From Eledone cirrhosa (lineage: Eukaryota; Mollusca; Cephalopoda; Octopoda; Eledonidae), in contig OZ024740.1 of NCBI GenBank assembly GCA_964016885.1, positions 5,403,450 through 5,467,449 on the forward strand: a stretch of 64,000 nt of DNA, given 5' to 3'. Shown here in pieces: positions 33,306 to 42,756 of this stretch (the first letter of the stretch is position 1; the number at the start of each line of letters is the position of its first letter). The translations under genes were made by a program, and so were the position numbers. The notes below the pieces were generated by a model. That model had not been told where the DNA came from and ran no database searches. It saw only the letters and a program-made list of their open reading frames with translations.

Positions 33306-33948
33306 TGACTATATACCTTACTATGGTCACAGTCTAATGACTATATACCTTACTATGGTCACAGTCTAATGACTATATACCTGACCATGGTCACAGTCTA
33401 ATGACTATATACCTTACTATGGTCACAGTCTAATGACTATATACCTTACTATGGTCACAGTCTAATGACTATATACCTTACTATGGTCACAGTCTAATGA
33501 CTATATACCTTACTATGGTCACAGTCTAATGACTATATACCTTACTATGGTCACAGTCTAATGACTATATACATTACTAGTCACAGTCTAATGACTATAT
33601 ACCTTACTATGGTCACAGTCTAATGACTATATACCTGACCATGGTCACAGTCTAATGACTATACACCTTACTATGGTCACAGTCTAATGACTATATACAT
33701 TACTATAGTCACAGTCTAATGACTATATACCTTACTATGGTCACAGTCTAATGACTATATACCTGACCATGGTCACAGTCTAATGACTATATACCTTACT
33801 ATGGTCACAGTCTAATGACTATATACCTGACCATAGTCACAGTCTAATGACTATATACCTTACTATGGTCACAGTCTAATGACTATATACCTTACTATGG
33901 TCACAGTCTAATGACTATATACCTGACCATGGTCACAGTCTAATGACT
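33306..33948. repeat. 32-bp minisatellite, about 20 copies
   Basis: Unit starts TGACTATATACCTTACTATG and ends GTCACAGTCTAA. The main variants are CTGACCATGG for CTTACTATGG and ATTACTAG (shortened). CATGG/CTATGG variants recur at intervals, hinting at larger exchange units. Confidence 0.96.
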
Positions 33949-33979
33949 AAAACCAACTTTTTTTTCATTGCTTATTCAG

Positions 33980-34084
33980 GAGGAATGGCAGTGTCCGAGA
34001 CCCTTTACTTTTACATCTTCCCAGACAAATAGAAAGGAAGGAGAGAAGAAGGATGATTTCTCAAAGCTGGAGACCTGGACTTAA
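33980..34084 (+). CDS. Possible terminal exon (weak)
   Basis: A polypyrimidine-rich acceptor (CTTTTTTTTC...TTATTCAG) ends at 33979. The next 34 codons are open to a TAA at 34082 and read EEWQCPRPFTFTSSQTNRKE and onward, rich in charged residues. No homology recognised. No upstream exon is visible through the minisatellite, so this could be chance. Confidence 0.18.
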   Translation, partial: EEWQCPRPFTFTSSQTNRKEGEKKDDFSKLETWT

Positions 34085-34640
34085 TGCTTGCAACAAATCA
34101 GAATCTAGATTAAAATCAATTATTAGTGAAGTTAGACTGACCTCTCTGATAGGTTTGTGGTTGAGCTTATAGCAATGGAAACATCCAGCATTCTTAGACC
34201 TCAGACCACATCCTTACCCATTGTTATCAGACCAGAATTGTCTGTCTCCAAGTGCAAGCTCCACAAGGTTGTGTGGCAGTTCCAGCATGTTTCCGTCACC
34301 TCCTGGGTAATATCTTCTCCATCCTGTTTACCAGGACTACGAAGCTGACTGGCCCTTCATTTACATTTATGGTGGTGGCATATGGAATACATTTACTTAT
34401 GTTTTATTATAACCTCACACAATATTCCTACAACAATTGTAATCCATGATTTGGTGGAAGCTAAGACTGTCGCAGACTAGAGTCTCTGCAGGAGGAACAG
34501 TCAGGCCAATACATAAAAAAAAATAAAGGAACGATGGACTTTCGTCAGATGGACCGAGGAAACAATGTTTCCATTGTTCTTTCCAATTGCTAATACTATC
34601 TATCGGTTGCGACTCCAGGTAGAAGAGGCAACATGAAATA
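34085..34640. other. Unclassified sequence
   Basis: Short open frames only. The stretch 34528-34575 contains GGAACGATGGACTTTCGTCAG, which echoes the Penelope-like terminal motif (GGAACGAT...CGTCAG) at 5333, but without the hairpin between. Confidence 0.5.
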
Positions 34641-34742
34641 ATGTGTGTTGCTCAAGGAAATAACGCATCGCCCAGTCTGGGAATCGAACTCACAACCTCA
34701 GGATTGCGAATCCAATTCTCTAACCACTCAGTCACATGCCTT
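34641..34742 (-). mobile_element. tRNA-like SINE head (second SINE family)
   Basis: Read on the minus strand: GGCATGTGACTGAGTGGTTA (box A-like) and GTTGTGAGTTCGATTCCC (box B-like), then a CTTGAGCAACACACATTAT body. It is the same head type as the SINEs at 42403-42747 and 44126, but diverged. Confidence 0.82.
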
Positions 34743-35086
34743 CACATAAATAACATTACAAATTGCTCGCAATTCTTTCAGAATAACATTACAAATATAA
34801 TGTCATTGATAAACATAAATATAAACACATATAACAAATACAACCAACCATTGCCAGGGACCTCACAAAAACAACACCAAAATATATGACCAGCGAGAAA
34901 GAAAAAGAAGGATGAAAAATCAGATTGACATAATCTGATTAAAAATAGAAAAACAAACTTTTGTTAAATTATGATACAAATACCATCTTAGTAATTAAAA
35001 ATAATAATGTTCTTAAATTCTTCAGAAATGTTATATAAATTGATTGACATGGAGTGTATTTCATTAGATATTTGGTAACGAAAGGT

Positions 35087-35305
35087 TTAACCCTTTAGCG
35101 TTTACAATACTCTATATATACTATTGTATTTTCGCAGTAAAAGCTTTATCTCACATAATTATTTCACATAATATTTGATCTAAAAGATTTTGATATTATT
35201 TATTTTGAGATAATGTTGGATGAGCAGCTGGTTATGGCCAGTTTGGACAGAAAGAGGGGAGAGAATTCTGGCCAGATCCAGCTGGTTTAAATGGTAAAGA
35301 GTTAA
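35087..35305. mobile_element. MITE-like element with terminal inverted repeats
   Basis: Begins TTAACCCTTTAGCGTTTA and ends with the imperfect reverse complement of it (TAAATGGTAAAGAGTTAA). About 219 bp, non-coding, with ATTCTGGCCAGATCCAGC near the end. A second copy lies at 35550-36095. The TTAA ends would fit a TTAA- or TA-targeting DNA transposon derivative. That is an inference. Confidence 0.72.
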
Positions 35306-35326
35306 TTAGTGTCAAATATTTTTCAG

Positions 35327-35465
35327 GAAATGAAACAATGCTTAAGTTGTACAAAAACTGAAATGAGGAATTTTGAGAGGAAAACTTCTGATCAATTAAT
35401 ACATGCTAAAAGAATACTGGAACGGTATTCTCAGACTTCTAGAATTGAGTCTTCTACAGTGTCAG
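35327..35465 (+). CDS. Candidate internal exon, 139 nt, unknown gene
   Basis: The acceptor TCAAATATTTTTCAG ends at 35326, and the donor CAG|GTAAAT begins at 35466. Between them one frame is fully open (phase 0 in, one extra base out). It starts EMKQCLSCTKTEMRNFERKT and encodes 46 residues of predicted helical, charged character. Both splice consensuses are good and the base composition differs from the flanking repeats. It lies between the two MITE copies, with the acceptor only about 20 nt from the first. I do not recognise the protein and see no partner exon in the window. It would then be one exon of a gene with introns larger than this window, or chance. Confidence 0.35.
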
Positions 35466-35549
35466 GTAAATATATAACATATTACTTTGAAGATTATCAC
35501 AGGTAGTAAATGACAAATTGGTAGAAGTATCAGGTTAAATGCTTCAGTA

Positions 35550-36095
35550 TTAGCCATTTAGCATTTACATTGCTCTATATATACTATTATATTTTCATGG
35601 TAAAGGCTTTACCTTACATAAAGTCAGAAAACAGCACAGTTCCCATGACTTTCGGAAACATTTTTTCACGCTCAGAGTTGCTGAAGCATGGAACAAACTA
35701 CCTGCATCAGTTGTTAGCTGTTTAGACACTGCATCCTTTAAAACCTCCATGCTTCCCGAGATTCGCCAACACTACAGCTAATATTCCCCCTCCATACACA
35801 CACAGACATGTATATCATGACTCATACACTATTCACTTCCCTGACATTTGTATATTATTCTATGTACTATACATGCACCTTTGACGAGTTGTAGTGCACC
35901 TGAGCACTTTACACAATAATTTCATTATTATTATTATCATTATTATTATAATATTGAATCTATGAGATTTTGATTTTATTTATTATAAGAACAATATCTT
36001 AACATCAATATGAGTGGCCGGTTACAGCCAGTTTGAACAGCAAGAGGTGAGAGAATTCTGGCTGGATATAACCGGCTTAAGTGTTAAAGTGTTAA
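35550..36095. mobile_element. Second MITE copy, split by a LINE 3' end
   Basis: Left part 35550-35620 matches the start of 35087-35305 (TTTAGCATTTACATTGCTC versus TTTAGCGTTTACAATACTC). The right part, from about 35953 to 36095, matches its second half (GAGAGAATTCTGGC, ending GTGTTAAAGTGTTAA). The intervening 330 bp is an inserted LINE end. Confidence 0.75.
35621..35952 (+). mobile_element. 5'-truncated LINE 3' end inserted in the MITE
   Basis: The frame running to the TAA at 35779 reads HDFRKHFFTLRVAEAWNKLP, then ASVVSCLDTASFK. This is the C-terminus typical of CR1/Jockey-like LINEs (HDFRKHFF..RV...WN.LP..VV). It is followed by about 150 bp of 3' UTR and an (ATT)n tail, as expected for target-primed insertion. 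Confidence 0.82.
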
Positions 36096-36220
36096 TATCA
36101 CCAGCACTAGAGAGGTTGTCATGCCCTTGACACAGCTAAAAAGTCTTCTTAAACATTTTTTGGCATAGTTTCTACAGCTGAACTTTCTTCCTATCAACAA
36201 CCAATCCAATCTTGGGTTTT

Positions 36221-36676
36221 CTCACTCCTGTTGGAGGAACCCCTCCTTGATTGACCTCCAATCCTGGCTCTTCTCACTCCTGTTGGAGGAACCCCTCCTT
36301 GATTGACCTCCAATCCTGGCTCTTCTCACTCCTGTTGGAGGAACCCCTCCTTGATTGACCTCCAATCCTGGCTCTTCTCACTCCTGTTGGAGGAACCCCT
36401 CCTTGGTTGACCTCCAATATTGGGTCTTCTCACTCCTGTTGGAGGAACCCCTCCTTGATTGACCTCCAATCCTGGCTCTTCTCACTCCTGTTGGAGGAAC
36501 CCCTCCTTGATTGACCTCCAATCCTGGCTCTTCTCACTCCTGTTGGAGGAACCCCTCCTTGATTGACCTCCAATCCTGGCTCTTCTCACTCCTGTTGGAG
36601 GAACCCCTCCTTGGTTGACCTCCAATATTGGGTCTTCTCACTCCTGTTGGAGGAACCCCTCCTTGGTTGACCTCCA
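36221..36676. repeat. 52-bp minisatellite with a four-unit higher order
   Basis: About nine units starting CTCACTCCTGTTGGAGGAAC. Type A has TTGATTGACC and AATCCTGGCT. Type B has TTGGTTGACC and AATATTGGGT. The order is A A A B A A A B B-like, a 208-bp repeat of repeats. CTCCTGTTGGAGG includes a short inverted repeat. Unrelated in sequence to the 52-bp G/T array. Confidence 0.95.
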
Positions 36677-36724
36677 CAGATTTCTGTTTGGTCATGTCAG
36701 GGGTGTAGCCAAACTCACCACACT

Positions 36725-36830
36725 TGGCCAATTGTGGGCTGGTGAGGCTATTTAACCACCTTAGTTCAAATCTTGCCAAAATCAACATTGCTGTTCATCC
36801 TTTCAGGGCTGATAAATAAGGAGCAGAATT
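36725..36830 (+). mobile_element. Partial tRNA-derived SINE
   Basis: Only the box B end and body are recognisable (TTAGTTCAAATCTTGCC, then TGTTCATCCTTTCAGGGCTG and GATAAATAAGGAGCAG). The head is lost or diverged. Confidence 0.55.
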
Positions 36831-36952
36831 CTTACAAGAGCCGGACAGGATGTTATGTGGTATCTGATATGGCTCTGTGCTTTCGTAGCTAAGATCCTGC
36901 TTCCTTCTGACATGAGTTGCAACCAGCAATAGAAAGACAAAAGGAAGTTTAA

Positions 36953-36954
<2 letters not shown>

Positions 36955-37010
<56 letters not shown>
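36955..37010. repeat. (TA)n microsatellite
   Basis: Pure TA run preceding an (ATC)n tail. Confidence 0.95.
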
Positions 37011-37012
<2 letters not shown>

Positions 37013-37189
37013 CATCATCATCATCATCACCGTTTTACGTCCGTTCTTCCACGCTAGCATGGGTTAGACGGGTTGTCCTGTTGTGGGCAGTGTCTGGTCG
37101 GCTGACCATGCCTTGCTCATACAGGAACTGATCTGGCTTGATTTCTACAGCTGGATGCCCTTCCTAACACCAACCTCATTTACAGTGAG
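37011..37189 (-). mobile_element. LINE/SINE 3' tail copy
   Basis: ATCATCATCATC start, then ACGCTAGCATGGGTTAGACG, GCTGACCATGCCTTGCTCAT, CTGGATGCCCTTCCTAACAC and CATTTACAGTGAGTGC. Near-identical to the reverse complement of 43440-43632. Confidence 0.9.
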
Positions 37190-37200
37190 TGCTATATATA

Positions 37201-37703
37201 TAGGAACCAGTAAGACCCCGACGGCTGAGCTCAAGCCGTTTCGACGGCTAATTCTGGACTAAATGAAAATTTATCCTGGTATTTAAATAGCCGAGCTTTT
37301 TTCTTTACACTTATTCGCTTTTCATCACTCTCAGTATTTTTTCTTTCATATATATTTTTACCCCTCATTGTACTACCTACCGTTCCGACTTCCTCCCCCT
37401 CCTCCTCCCCCTCCCCAGTATCTTCTTTGACCTCATGCCCAACTGTAGCTAGCAAACTACCAACGCATGATTGGGTCTACTCCACCCCCTCCCCTTTTTC
37501 TCCTACTGGCAGGTTTAGCCACCATCTCCCCTACTAATTTGCAATCACAGAATTACTACTGACTTTTGACAATCACTTTGACCATATATGGAATTACCCC
37601 TTGAGAAGCTCGGCTATTTAAATACCAGGATAAATTTTCATTTAGTCCAGAATTAGCCGTCGAAACGGCTTGAGCTCAGCCGTTGGGGTCTTACTGGTTC
37701 CTA
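37201..37703. mobile_element. Foldback element: 98-bp arms, 307-bp spacer
   Basis: Left arm 37201-37298 and right arm 37606-37703 are reverse complements with about one mismatch (CCCCG versus CCCCA). The arms carry GACGGCTGAGCTCAAGCCG and GTTTCGACGGC, themselves partly self-complementary. A TA run precedes the left arm. After the right arm comes a roughly 75-bp block (TATTGAGTACTTTGG...GGTTCC) and another TA run, which is the same layout as 1972-2680. The spacer has a minus-strand open stretch (37231-37455, acidic then basic residues) of unknown meaning. Confidence 0.9.
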
Positions 37704-37799
37704 TTACCCACTCTACTACCCTAAGTATTGAGTACTTTGGTGCATTATGGTCCACCTGGTTCCTTACCACATTTCCTTCATTATATATATATATATATA

Positions 37800-39870
37800 T
37801 CATCATCATCATCATTTTACGTCCTCTTTTCCCTGCTTGCAAGGGTGGGATGGGTCCTATTCAGCACATCATCTCTCCACTTGTCACGGTCCTTCATCAT
37901 CTCAACCATGGGCTTCAGCAATCTGAGGTCAGCTCTCATCACCTCTACCCATGTTTTTCCTGATCTTCCTCTACTGCATCTTCCTTCAACTGGCATTTCT
38001 TGGCACTTCTTCACCCATTGGTCCTCCTCCATGCACATCACATGCCCATACCATCTCAGTCTCCTCTCCCGCACACTACAATCTATCCCTTTCAGACACA
38101 GTTTCTTTCACAACACATCCATGCTCAGCCATTCACACACATTGACATTGCACATCTAATGGAGCATACTTGCCACATTTCTCTCCAGCCATCGCATATC
38201 TTCTGCAGTTGCTGCCCATGTCTCACTACCATGCAGCATCACGCATCTCACACAGGCATGAATATAACCGGCCTTTCGTACGCAGGGAGAAACACTTCTT
38301 CGTCAGCAGAGGAAGCAACTCCCTAAACTTCTTCCAACCCGTCCTTATTCTAGATACTATGGCCTTGGAACACCCCCCTCCCATGCTAATCTGATCACCT
38401 AGGTACCAGAAGCTATCAACGACTTCTATAGCACCTACCTGCATTTGAAAAATGTGTCTATCAATGCGACTTCTACTGTCAAATTCCCCTGTACATCTAC
38501 TGCATACGTATTTCTCCCTACCTGTTAGTTTGCCTGCTATCGCACTACATCTCTTGTGTACCCAGGATCTGCATTGTGTGCATTTTATAGAATTTATGCC
38601 AGTTCCCTTTCTACATATAGAACATAGCCCTTTCCCTGATGGAATCAGAGTTTTGTCCTCTTTTCTACTCATCAACACTTTTGTCTTGGTTTACTCACAG
38701 TCCTCTTGATTCCAACTGCTTTTTCTATATCCAGAATTTATTCTCCAGCTCCTCTACTGATTCTGCTATAAGTACCAGATCCTCAGCATAGAGAAGTTCC
38801 CATGGGCATCCAGTTTTAAACTCCTCTGTTATGGCTTGGAGGACTATGATGAACAAGAGGGAGCTGAGGACTGAACCCTGATGTACCCTCACTTTACTGA
38901 CAGCACCTCTGTTCATAGCTTGCACTGTCCTCACAAGACATTCCTCAAAACCCAGCTTCCTTAGGGACCACCAGATCGGGGTACTCTATGACAGATCGGG
39001 GTACCCTATCAAAGGCTTCTCTAGGTCAACAAAAGCTAAGTATAGTGGCTTATTCTTCTCTAAGAACTTCTCTTGTAATTGTCTCCCTAAGAAGAGGGCA
39101 TCCATTGTACTTTTCCCAGGCACAAAACCAAACTGCATCTCATCTAGTTTGACCCTTTCTCTAATTAGTTGTGCTAATATCCTTTCTGCCACTTTCATAA
39201 CCTAATCCATCAGTTTTATGCCCCTATAGTTGCTCCTTTCCAGAGCATCCCCTTTAACTTTGTAGCAATTTATGAGAATATTGCTGCACCAGTCTTTGGG
39301 TATGACACCGCCATATATAGCCTGATTGATGATGCGTGCAACCAGTTTAGTGCCTACGTCCCCTGATGCCTCCAGCATCTCAGCAACTATCCCCAACGGT
39401 ACAGCGGCCTTACCATTTTTCATTTCCTTAATCGCCTCTTGGACCCTATATTTGTCAATCTCAATAGCTGGTCGCTCTGTCGGATCTACTGGAGGTAATT
39501 TCTCTCTCTGCTATTTGTTCTCCACATTCATCAGTCTCTCATAATGACATTTCCAGGCCTCCTTTTTCTGATCATTAGTGACACTAAGTACACTGACATC
39601 ATTCCGGACACATTTATCTAATGGCCTTATCTACCGTGCTGTTCCACCACCAGGTCACTCTCTGTCTGGTTGGAGCTCTGCTCCAGCCACAAGTTTCATC
39701 AGTAGCCTGCAGTAAGTTGTCACGTGAGAAATTCCAGTTATTATCTATGTCATACAACTCTAAATCATCTTCTTTTTCGTCATACACATCTTGAAGGACT
39801 TTCCTAAATTTGTATTTTAGTTGTTGTTGTTGTGCGATTGCTTGATGACAGTCGGGGGGTTCTCGCACAT
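37800..39870 (-). mobile_element. Degenerate LINE (RT to C-terminus), same family as 1-1783
   Basis: In minus-strand order: a pre-RT block (39868-39614, CGWSRAPTRQRVTWWWNS), GKAAVPLGIVAEMLEASG (39423 region), MQFGFVPGKSTMDALFLGRQ (39198 region) and HQGSVLSSLLFIIVLQAI. The active site decayed to YAED (38725-38934, usually YADD). A PHD-like Cys/His block follows (CSICRKGTG...C..C..WVHKRC...C..C; 38678 region). The C-terminal RRLRWYGHVMCMEE...RDKWRDDV stops near 37817, directly followed by an (ATG)n tail. Frameshifts separate every block. The endonuclease is missing (5' truncated). Confidence 0.92.
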
Positions 39871-39988
39871 GGTCGCACCAGCCACCCCACTACCGTGCGC
39901 AGCCCTAACATGGTTAGTGTTATTGCTGTTTACGCAGTTGTTGCAATTCTCAATTGTTGTGCTCATAGTTTTTGGCAGTAGTATATAT
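39871..39988. other. Unclassified sequence
   Basis: About 120 bp between the LINE 5' truncation point and a tail fragment. It contains a GTTGTTGTTG-like junction and nothing recognised. Confidence 0.5.
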
Positions 39989-40060
39989 ACTAGTTGGATG
40001 CCCTTCCTAACACCAGCACCATTTTACAGCATGGGCTGAGTGCTTTTATTCATGCCACCA
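39989..40060 (-). mobile_element. Short LINE/SINE tail fragment
   Basis: TTGGATGCCCTTCCTAACAC, then CATTTTACAGCATGGGCTGA and GTGCTTTTATTCATGCCACC, matching part of the tail family. Confidence 0.75.
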
Positions 40061-40093
40061 GCTCTAGAGAGATCGTCTTACTGAATTCAGGGG

Positions 40094-40163
<70 letters not shown>
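40094..40163. repeat. (TC)n(TA)n compound microsatellite
   Basis: CTCTCTCT run followed directly by a TATATA run. Confidence 0.95.
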
Positions 40164-40195
40164 GCAAATGATCTTACACACATAACGGAATCTTT

Positions 40196-41165
40196 TTGCA
40201 GGCTATAACAGAGGAGTTTAAGACCGCCTACCCATGGGAACTTTGGTATGCGGATAATCTTACACTCATAGCTGAATCTATGGTAGAACTAGAGAAGAAA
40301 TTCCAAATATGGAAGCAGGGCCTAGAAAGAAGGGGTCTTGAAGTCAATCTGGCAAAGACTAAGGTCCTTGTAAGTAGAAGAGAAAACAGAACCCTGATCC
40401 CCTTATGGAAATGGCCTTGCTCAGTATGTAGGAAAGGTGTAGGTAGAAATTCCGTCCCATGCCCCAAATGCAAACTATGGGTTCACAAGAGATGGGTACA
40501 CAGGAAATTTAGCTAAGAATGTAGGCTTTACATGTAGCAGTTACACCGGAACAGTAAGCAGCAAATGACCAGAGAAAACAAGCGCTATCAAATTCTGGGA
40601 AGGTTCGGTAGAAACAGTTGACAGCTCTGCTACCTGGGTGACCACATTAGCAGCGGAGGTGGGTGTTTCTGAAGGTACAGTAATCAGAGTTAGAACGGGA
40701 TGGAAGAAATTCAGGGAGCTACTACCACTGCTAGTTACAAAAGGCTTTTCCCTGAAAATGAAAGGCAGACTGTATGATATGTGCATATGAACAGCAATGT
40801 TGCATGGTAGTGAAACAGGGCACTGTGTGCAGAAGACTTGCATAGATTAGAAGAAATGAAGCTTGCATGCTCCAATGGATGTGTAATAGTAATATACGTG
40901 AATGGCAAAGCATAAACGAATTGAGAGAGAAATTAGGCATAAGAGGAATCAAATGCTGTGTGCAGTAGAATAGATTACCTTGGTATGGACATGTGATACG
41001 TATGAAGGATGGCACCTGTATAAAAAGGTGCAGAGCGCTCAAAGTCGATGGAAGCCTTGAAGTGGGGAGACCCAAGAAGACTTGGGACAAGGTGATAAAA
41101 ACTGACCTTGTGCCATTGCACCTGTCAAAGGCAATGACACAGAACTGAGATCTCTGGCGCTACGC
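40196..41165 (+). mobile_element. Degenerate LINE, RT active-site end to C-terminus
   Basis: Same family as 1-1783. It begins QAITEEFKTAYPWELWYADN, where the YADD catalytic motif reads YADN (40247-40258), a change of the second catalytic Asp. It continues LAKTKVLVSRRENR and a CSVCRKGVGR...CPKCKLWVHKR zinc-binding block. After frameshifts, remnants of FSLKMKGRLYDMCI, MLHGSETGHCVQKTCID-like and RWYGHVIRMKD-like sequence follow to about 41165. The 5' side stops abruptly at a TA tract. Confidence 0.9.
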
Positions 41166-41400
41166 AGTAATACCCACCCTACCCACACATCTCCCATGAG
41201 GACAGGCCGCAGTCTACATCCAGTGAAGCCTCTATTCCACACTGTAAAGTTGTTGTGTAGGCATCAAGACAATAAGCACCCAATCCACACTGTAAAGTTG
41301 TTGTGTAGGCATCAAGACAAAAAGAACCCTGTACTCACTGTAAATGAAGTTGGTACTAGGAAGGGCATCCAGCTGTAGAGATCAAGCCAAAATATTGGTG
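41166..41400 (+). mobile_element. LINE 3' region carrying two 48-bp satellite-like units
   Basis: Two successive 48-bp units begin TCCACACTGTAAAGTTGTTG and continue TGTAGGCATCAAGACAATAA (from about 41234). Next comes CTCACTGTAAATGAAGTTGG, GTACTAGGAAGGGCATCCAG and CTGTAGAGATCAAGCC, i.e. the common LINE/SINE tail. This is a small-copy-number form of the array that fills 44.3-64 kb. Confidence 0.88.
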
Positions 41401-41626
41401 GTTCCAATAATGGTTCTTCCCCATACGAATCCATGGCAGGGAGATCTATATATAAGCACAGTTAGACTATTTTTTTGTCTATCTTGTTTCTTGTTTATAC
41501 TCTCAGAATTACAGTTTTTCTCATTTAATTTTAATATATAATATTGCTTCTCTGAGAGATTTCATTCATTGAGATGTTTTAAGTATTAGAGATTAATTAA
41601 CATTTAATTTATATATATATATATAT
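41401..41626. other. Unclassified AT-rich sequence
   Basis: A TA tract at about 41610-41626. Otherwise nothing recognised. Confidence 0.5.
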
Positions 41627-42315
41627 AAATATAAATTTAGCGAGCTCGCATTTCGGCGAGTAGAAATTAGTGAAACGCAATTTCCGAATTGTGTTGGCAA
41701 GCGCTCAATGGATATGAAGATACCAGAGCTATAAACATAAGTTAAAAAGGCCATACAAAACTGAGACGATGGTTAAGAAGCCATTAACCACCTAAGCCAA
41801 AAAAGCGAGTAAGCTAAGCGGGTCAAACAAAATAAGATATGATTGAAATATTTACCCAGACCCTCGGAAATGATGGTAAAATCCGATATAGGGTTGCTGT
41901 GACACCTAAATCCTGTCTGCTTATAAAAAATAATAAGCTTTTGGTATAATGATCGAACAAGGATATCACTTTCTCAACAGGCATTTTGTTCTGCGTGCGC
42001 CAGGATCTCACAGTGTTCAAAAGGATATGTGAACTCCAAAGGGGAGAAAACCCTTAGCTTTGGCAAATGAATTCAGTATGTGTAGTCATTGCAAAAATTT
42101 GCAAAAATAGCACAAAACGAATTAAGCTCTCGACCGAGAAGTTTTTAAAATAAACTTAAGCGATTAATCAGTCAATAGAATTAACTAAAAAAATCAAAGA
42201 ACTGGTTAATTGCTAGACTTGGGAGATTAATACAAATATAAATTTAGCGAGAATCGCATTTCGGCGAGTAGAAATTAGCGAAACGCAACTTCCGAATTGT
42301 GTTGGCAAGCGCTCA
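41627..42315. mobile_element. Element with about 82-bp direct terminal repeats
   Basis: 41627-41707 and 42234-42315 match in direct orientation (AAATATAAATTTAGCGAG, CGCATTTCGGCGAGTAGAAA, GTGTTGGCAAGCGCTCA) with a one-base indel and a few substitutions. Between them the minus strand has an open frame (41823-42020) reading RSWRTQNKMPVEKVISLF and ISRQDLGVTATLYRI. I do not recognise it but it looks protein-like rather than low complexity. The arrangement resembles a small LTR- or Penelope-type unit or an internally deleted derivative. A TA tract touches the left end. Confidence 0.6.
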
Positions 42316-42402
42316 TTCGGCAATATATGACCATCCCCAAGTGTAACAATATTTGTTTCGACGCACGATTTCATATTAAAAACCTTGCAAAGCAAATATA
42401 TA

Positions 42403-42747
42403 TCATCATCATTTCATCATCATCATTTTACGTCCGCTTTTCCCTGCTTGCAAGGGTGGGACGGGAACAGATTCTGGCATGATTTCTGAAGCTAGATGCC
42501 CTTCCTAACACCAACCTCATTTACAGTGAGTGCTGGGTGCTTTTTTGCCATGGCACCTCCACGACCAATTTGCAGTGAAATGATAGGGACCCCAGTCCTT
42601 ATCATCTCATTTCTACAGCTAAGTAAACTGGAACAATCTGAAATTAAGTGTCCTGCTCAAGGAAACAACACATCACCCGGCCTGAGAATTGAACTCACAA
42701 CCTTTCGATTGTAAGGCCAATGCTCTAACCACTAAGCCACGTGCTTA
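42403..42747 (-). mobile_element. Full-length composite SINE: tRNA-like head plus LINE-type tail
   Basis: Minus strand, 5' to 3': a tRNA-like head with GTGGCTTAGTGGTTAGAGC (box A-like) and GTTGTGAGTTCAATTCTC (box B-like), a body (TTGTTTCCTTGAGCAGGACA, then CAGATTGTTCCAGTTTACTT), and a 3' part GCACCCAGCACTCACTGTAA, GGTTGGTGTTAGGAAGGGC, GGACGTAAAATGATGATG. The last part is nearly the same as the 3' end of the LINE at 43340-43632, so this SINE is the likely non-autonomous partner of that LINE family. Pol III internal promoter use is inferred. Confidence 0.92.
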
Positions 42748-42756
42748 TATATATAT

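Noticed and set aside
34157..34348. 63-codon frame as a host gene exon
   Set aside because: No splice signals around it and no recognisable composition. Length is within chance for this base composition.
37201..37703. Canonical hammerhead ribozyme in the second foldback element
   Set aside because: GAAAC and a GTC-like site are present next to a good stem, but the CTGANGA box is missing at the expected position, so only a family-level resemblance can be claimed.
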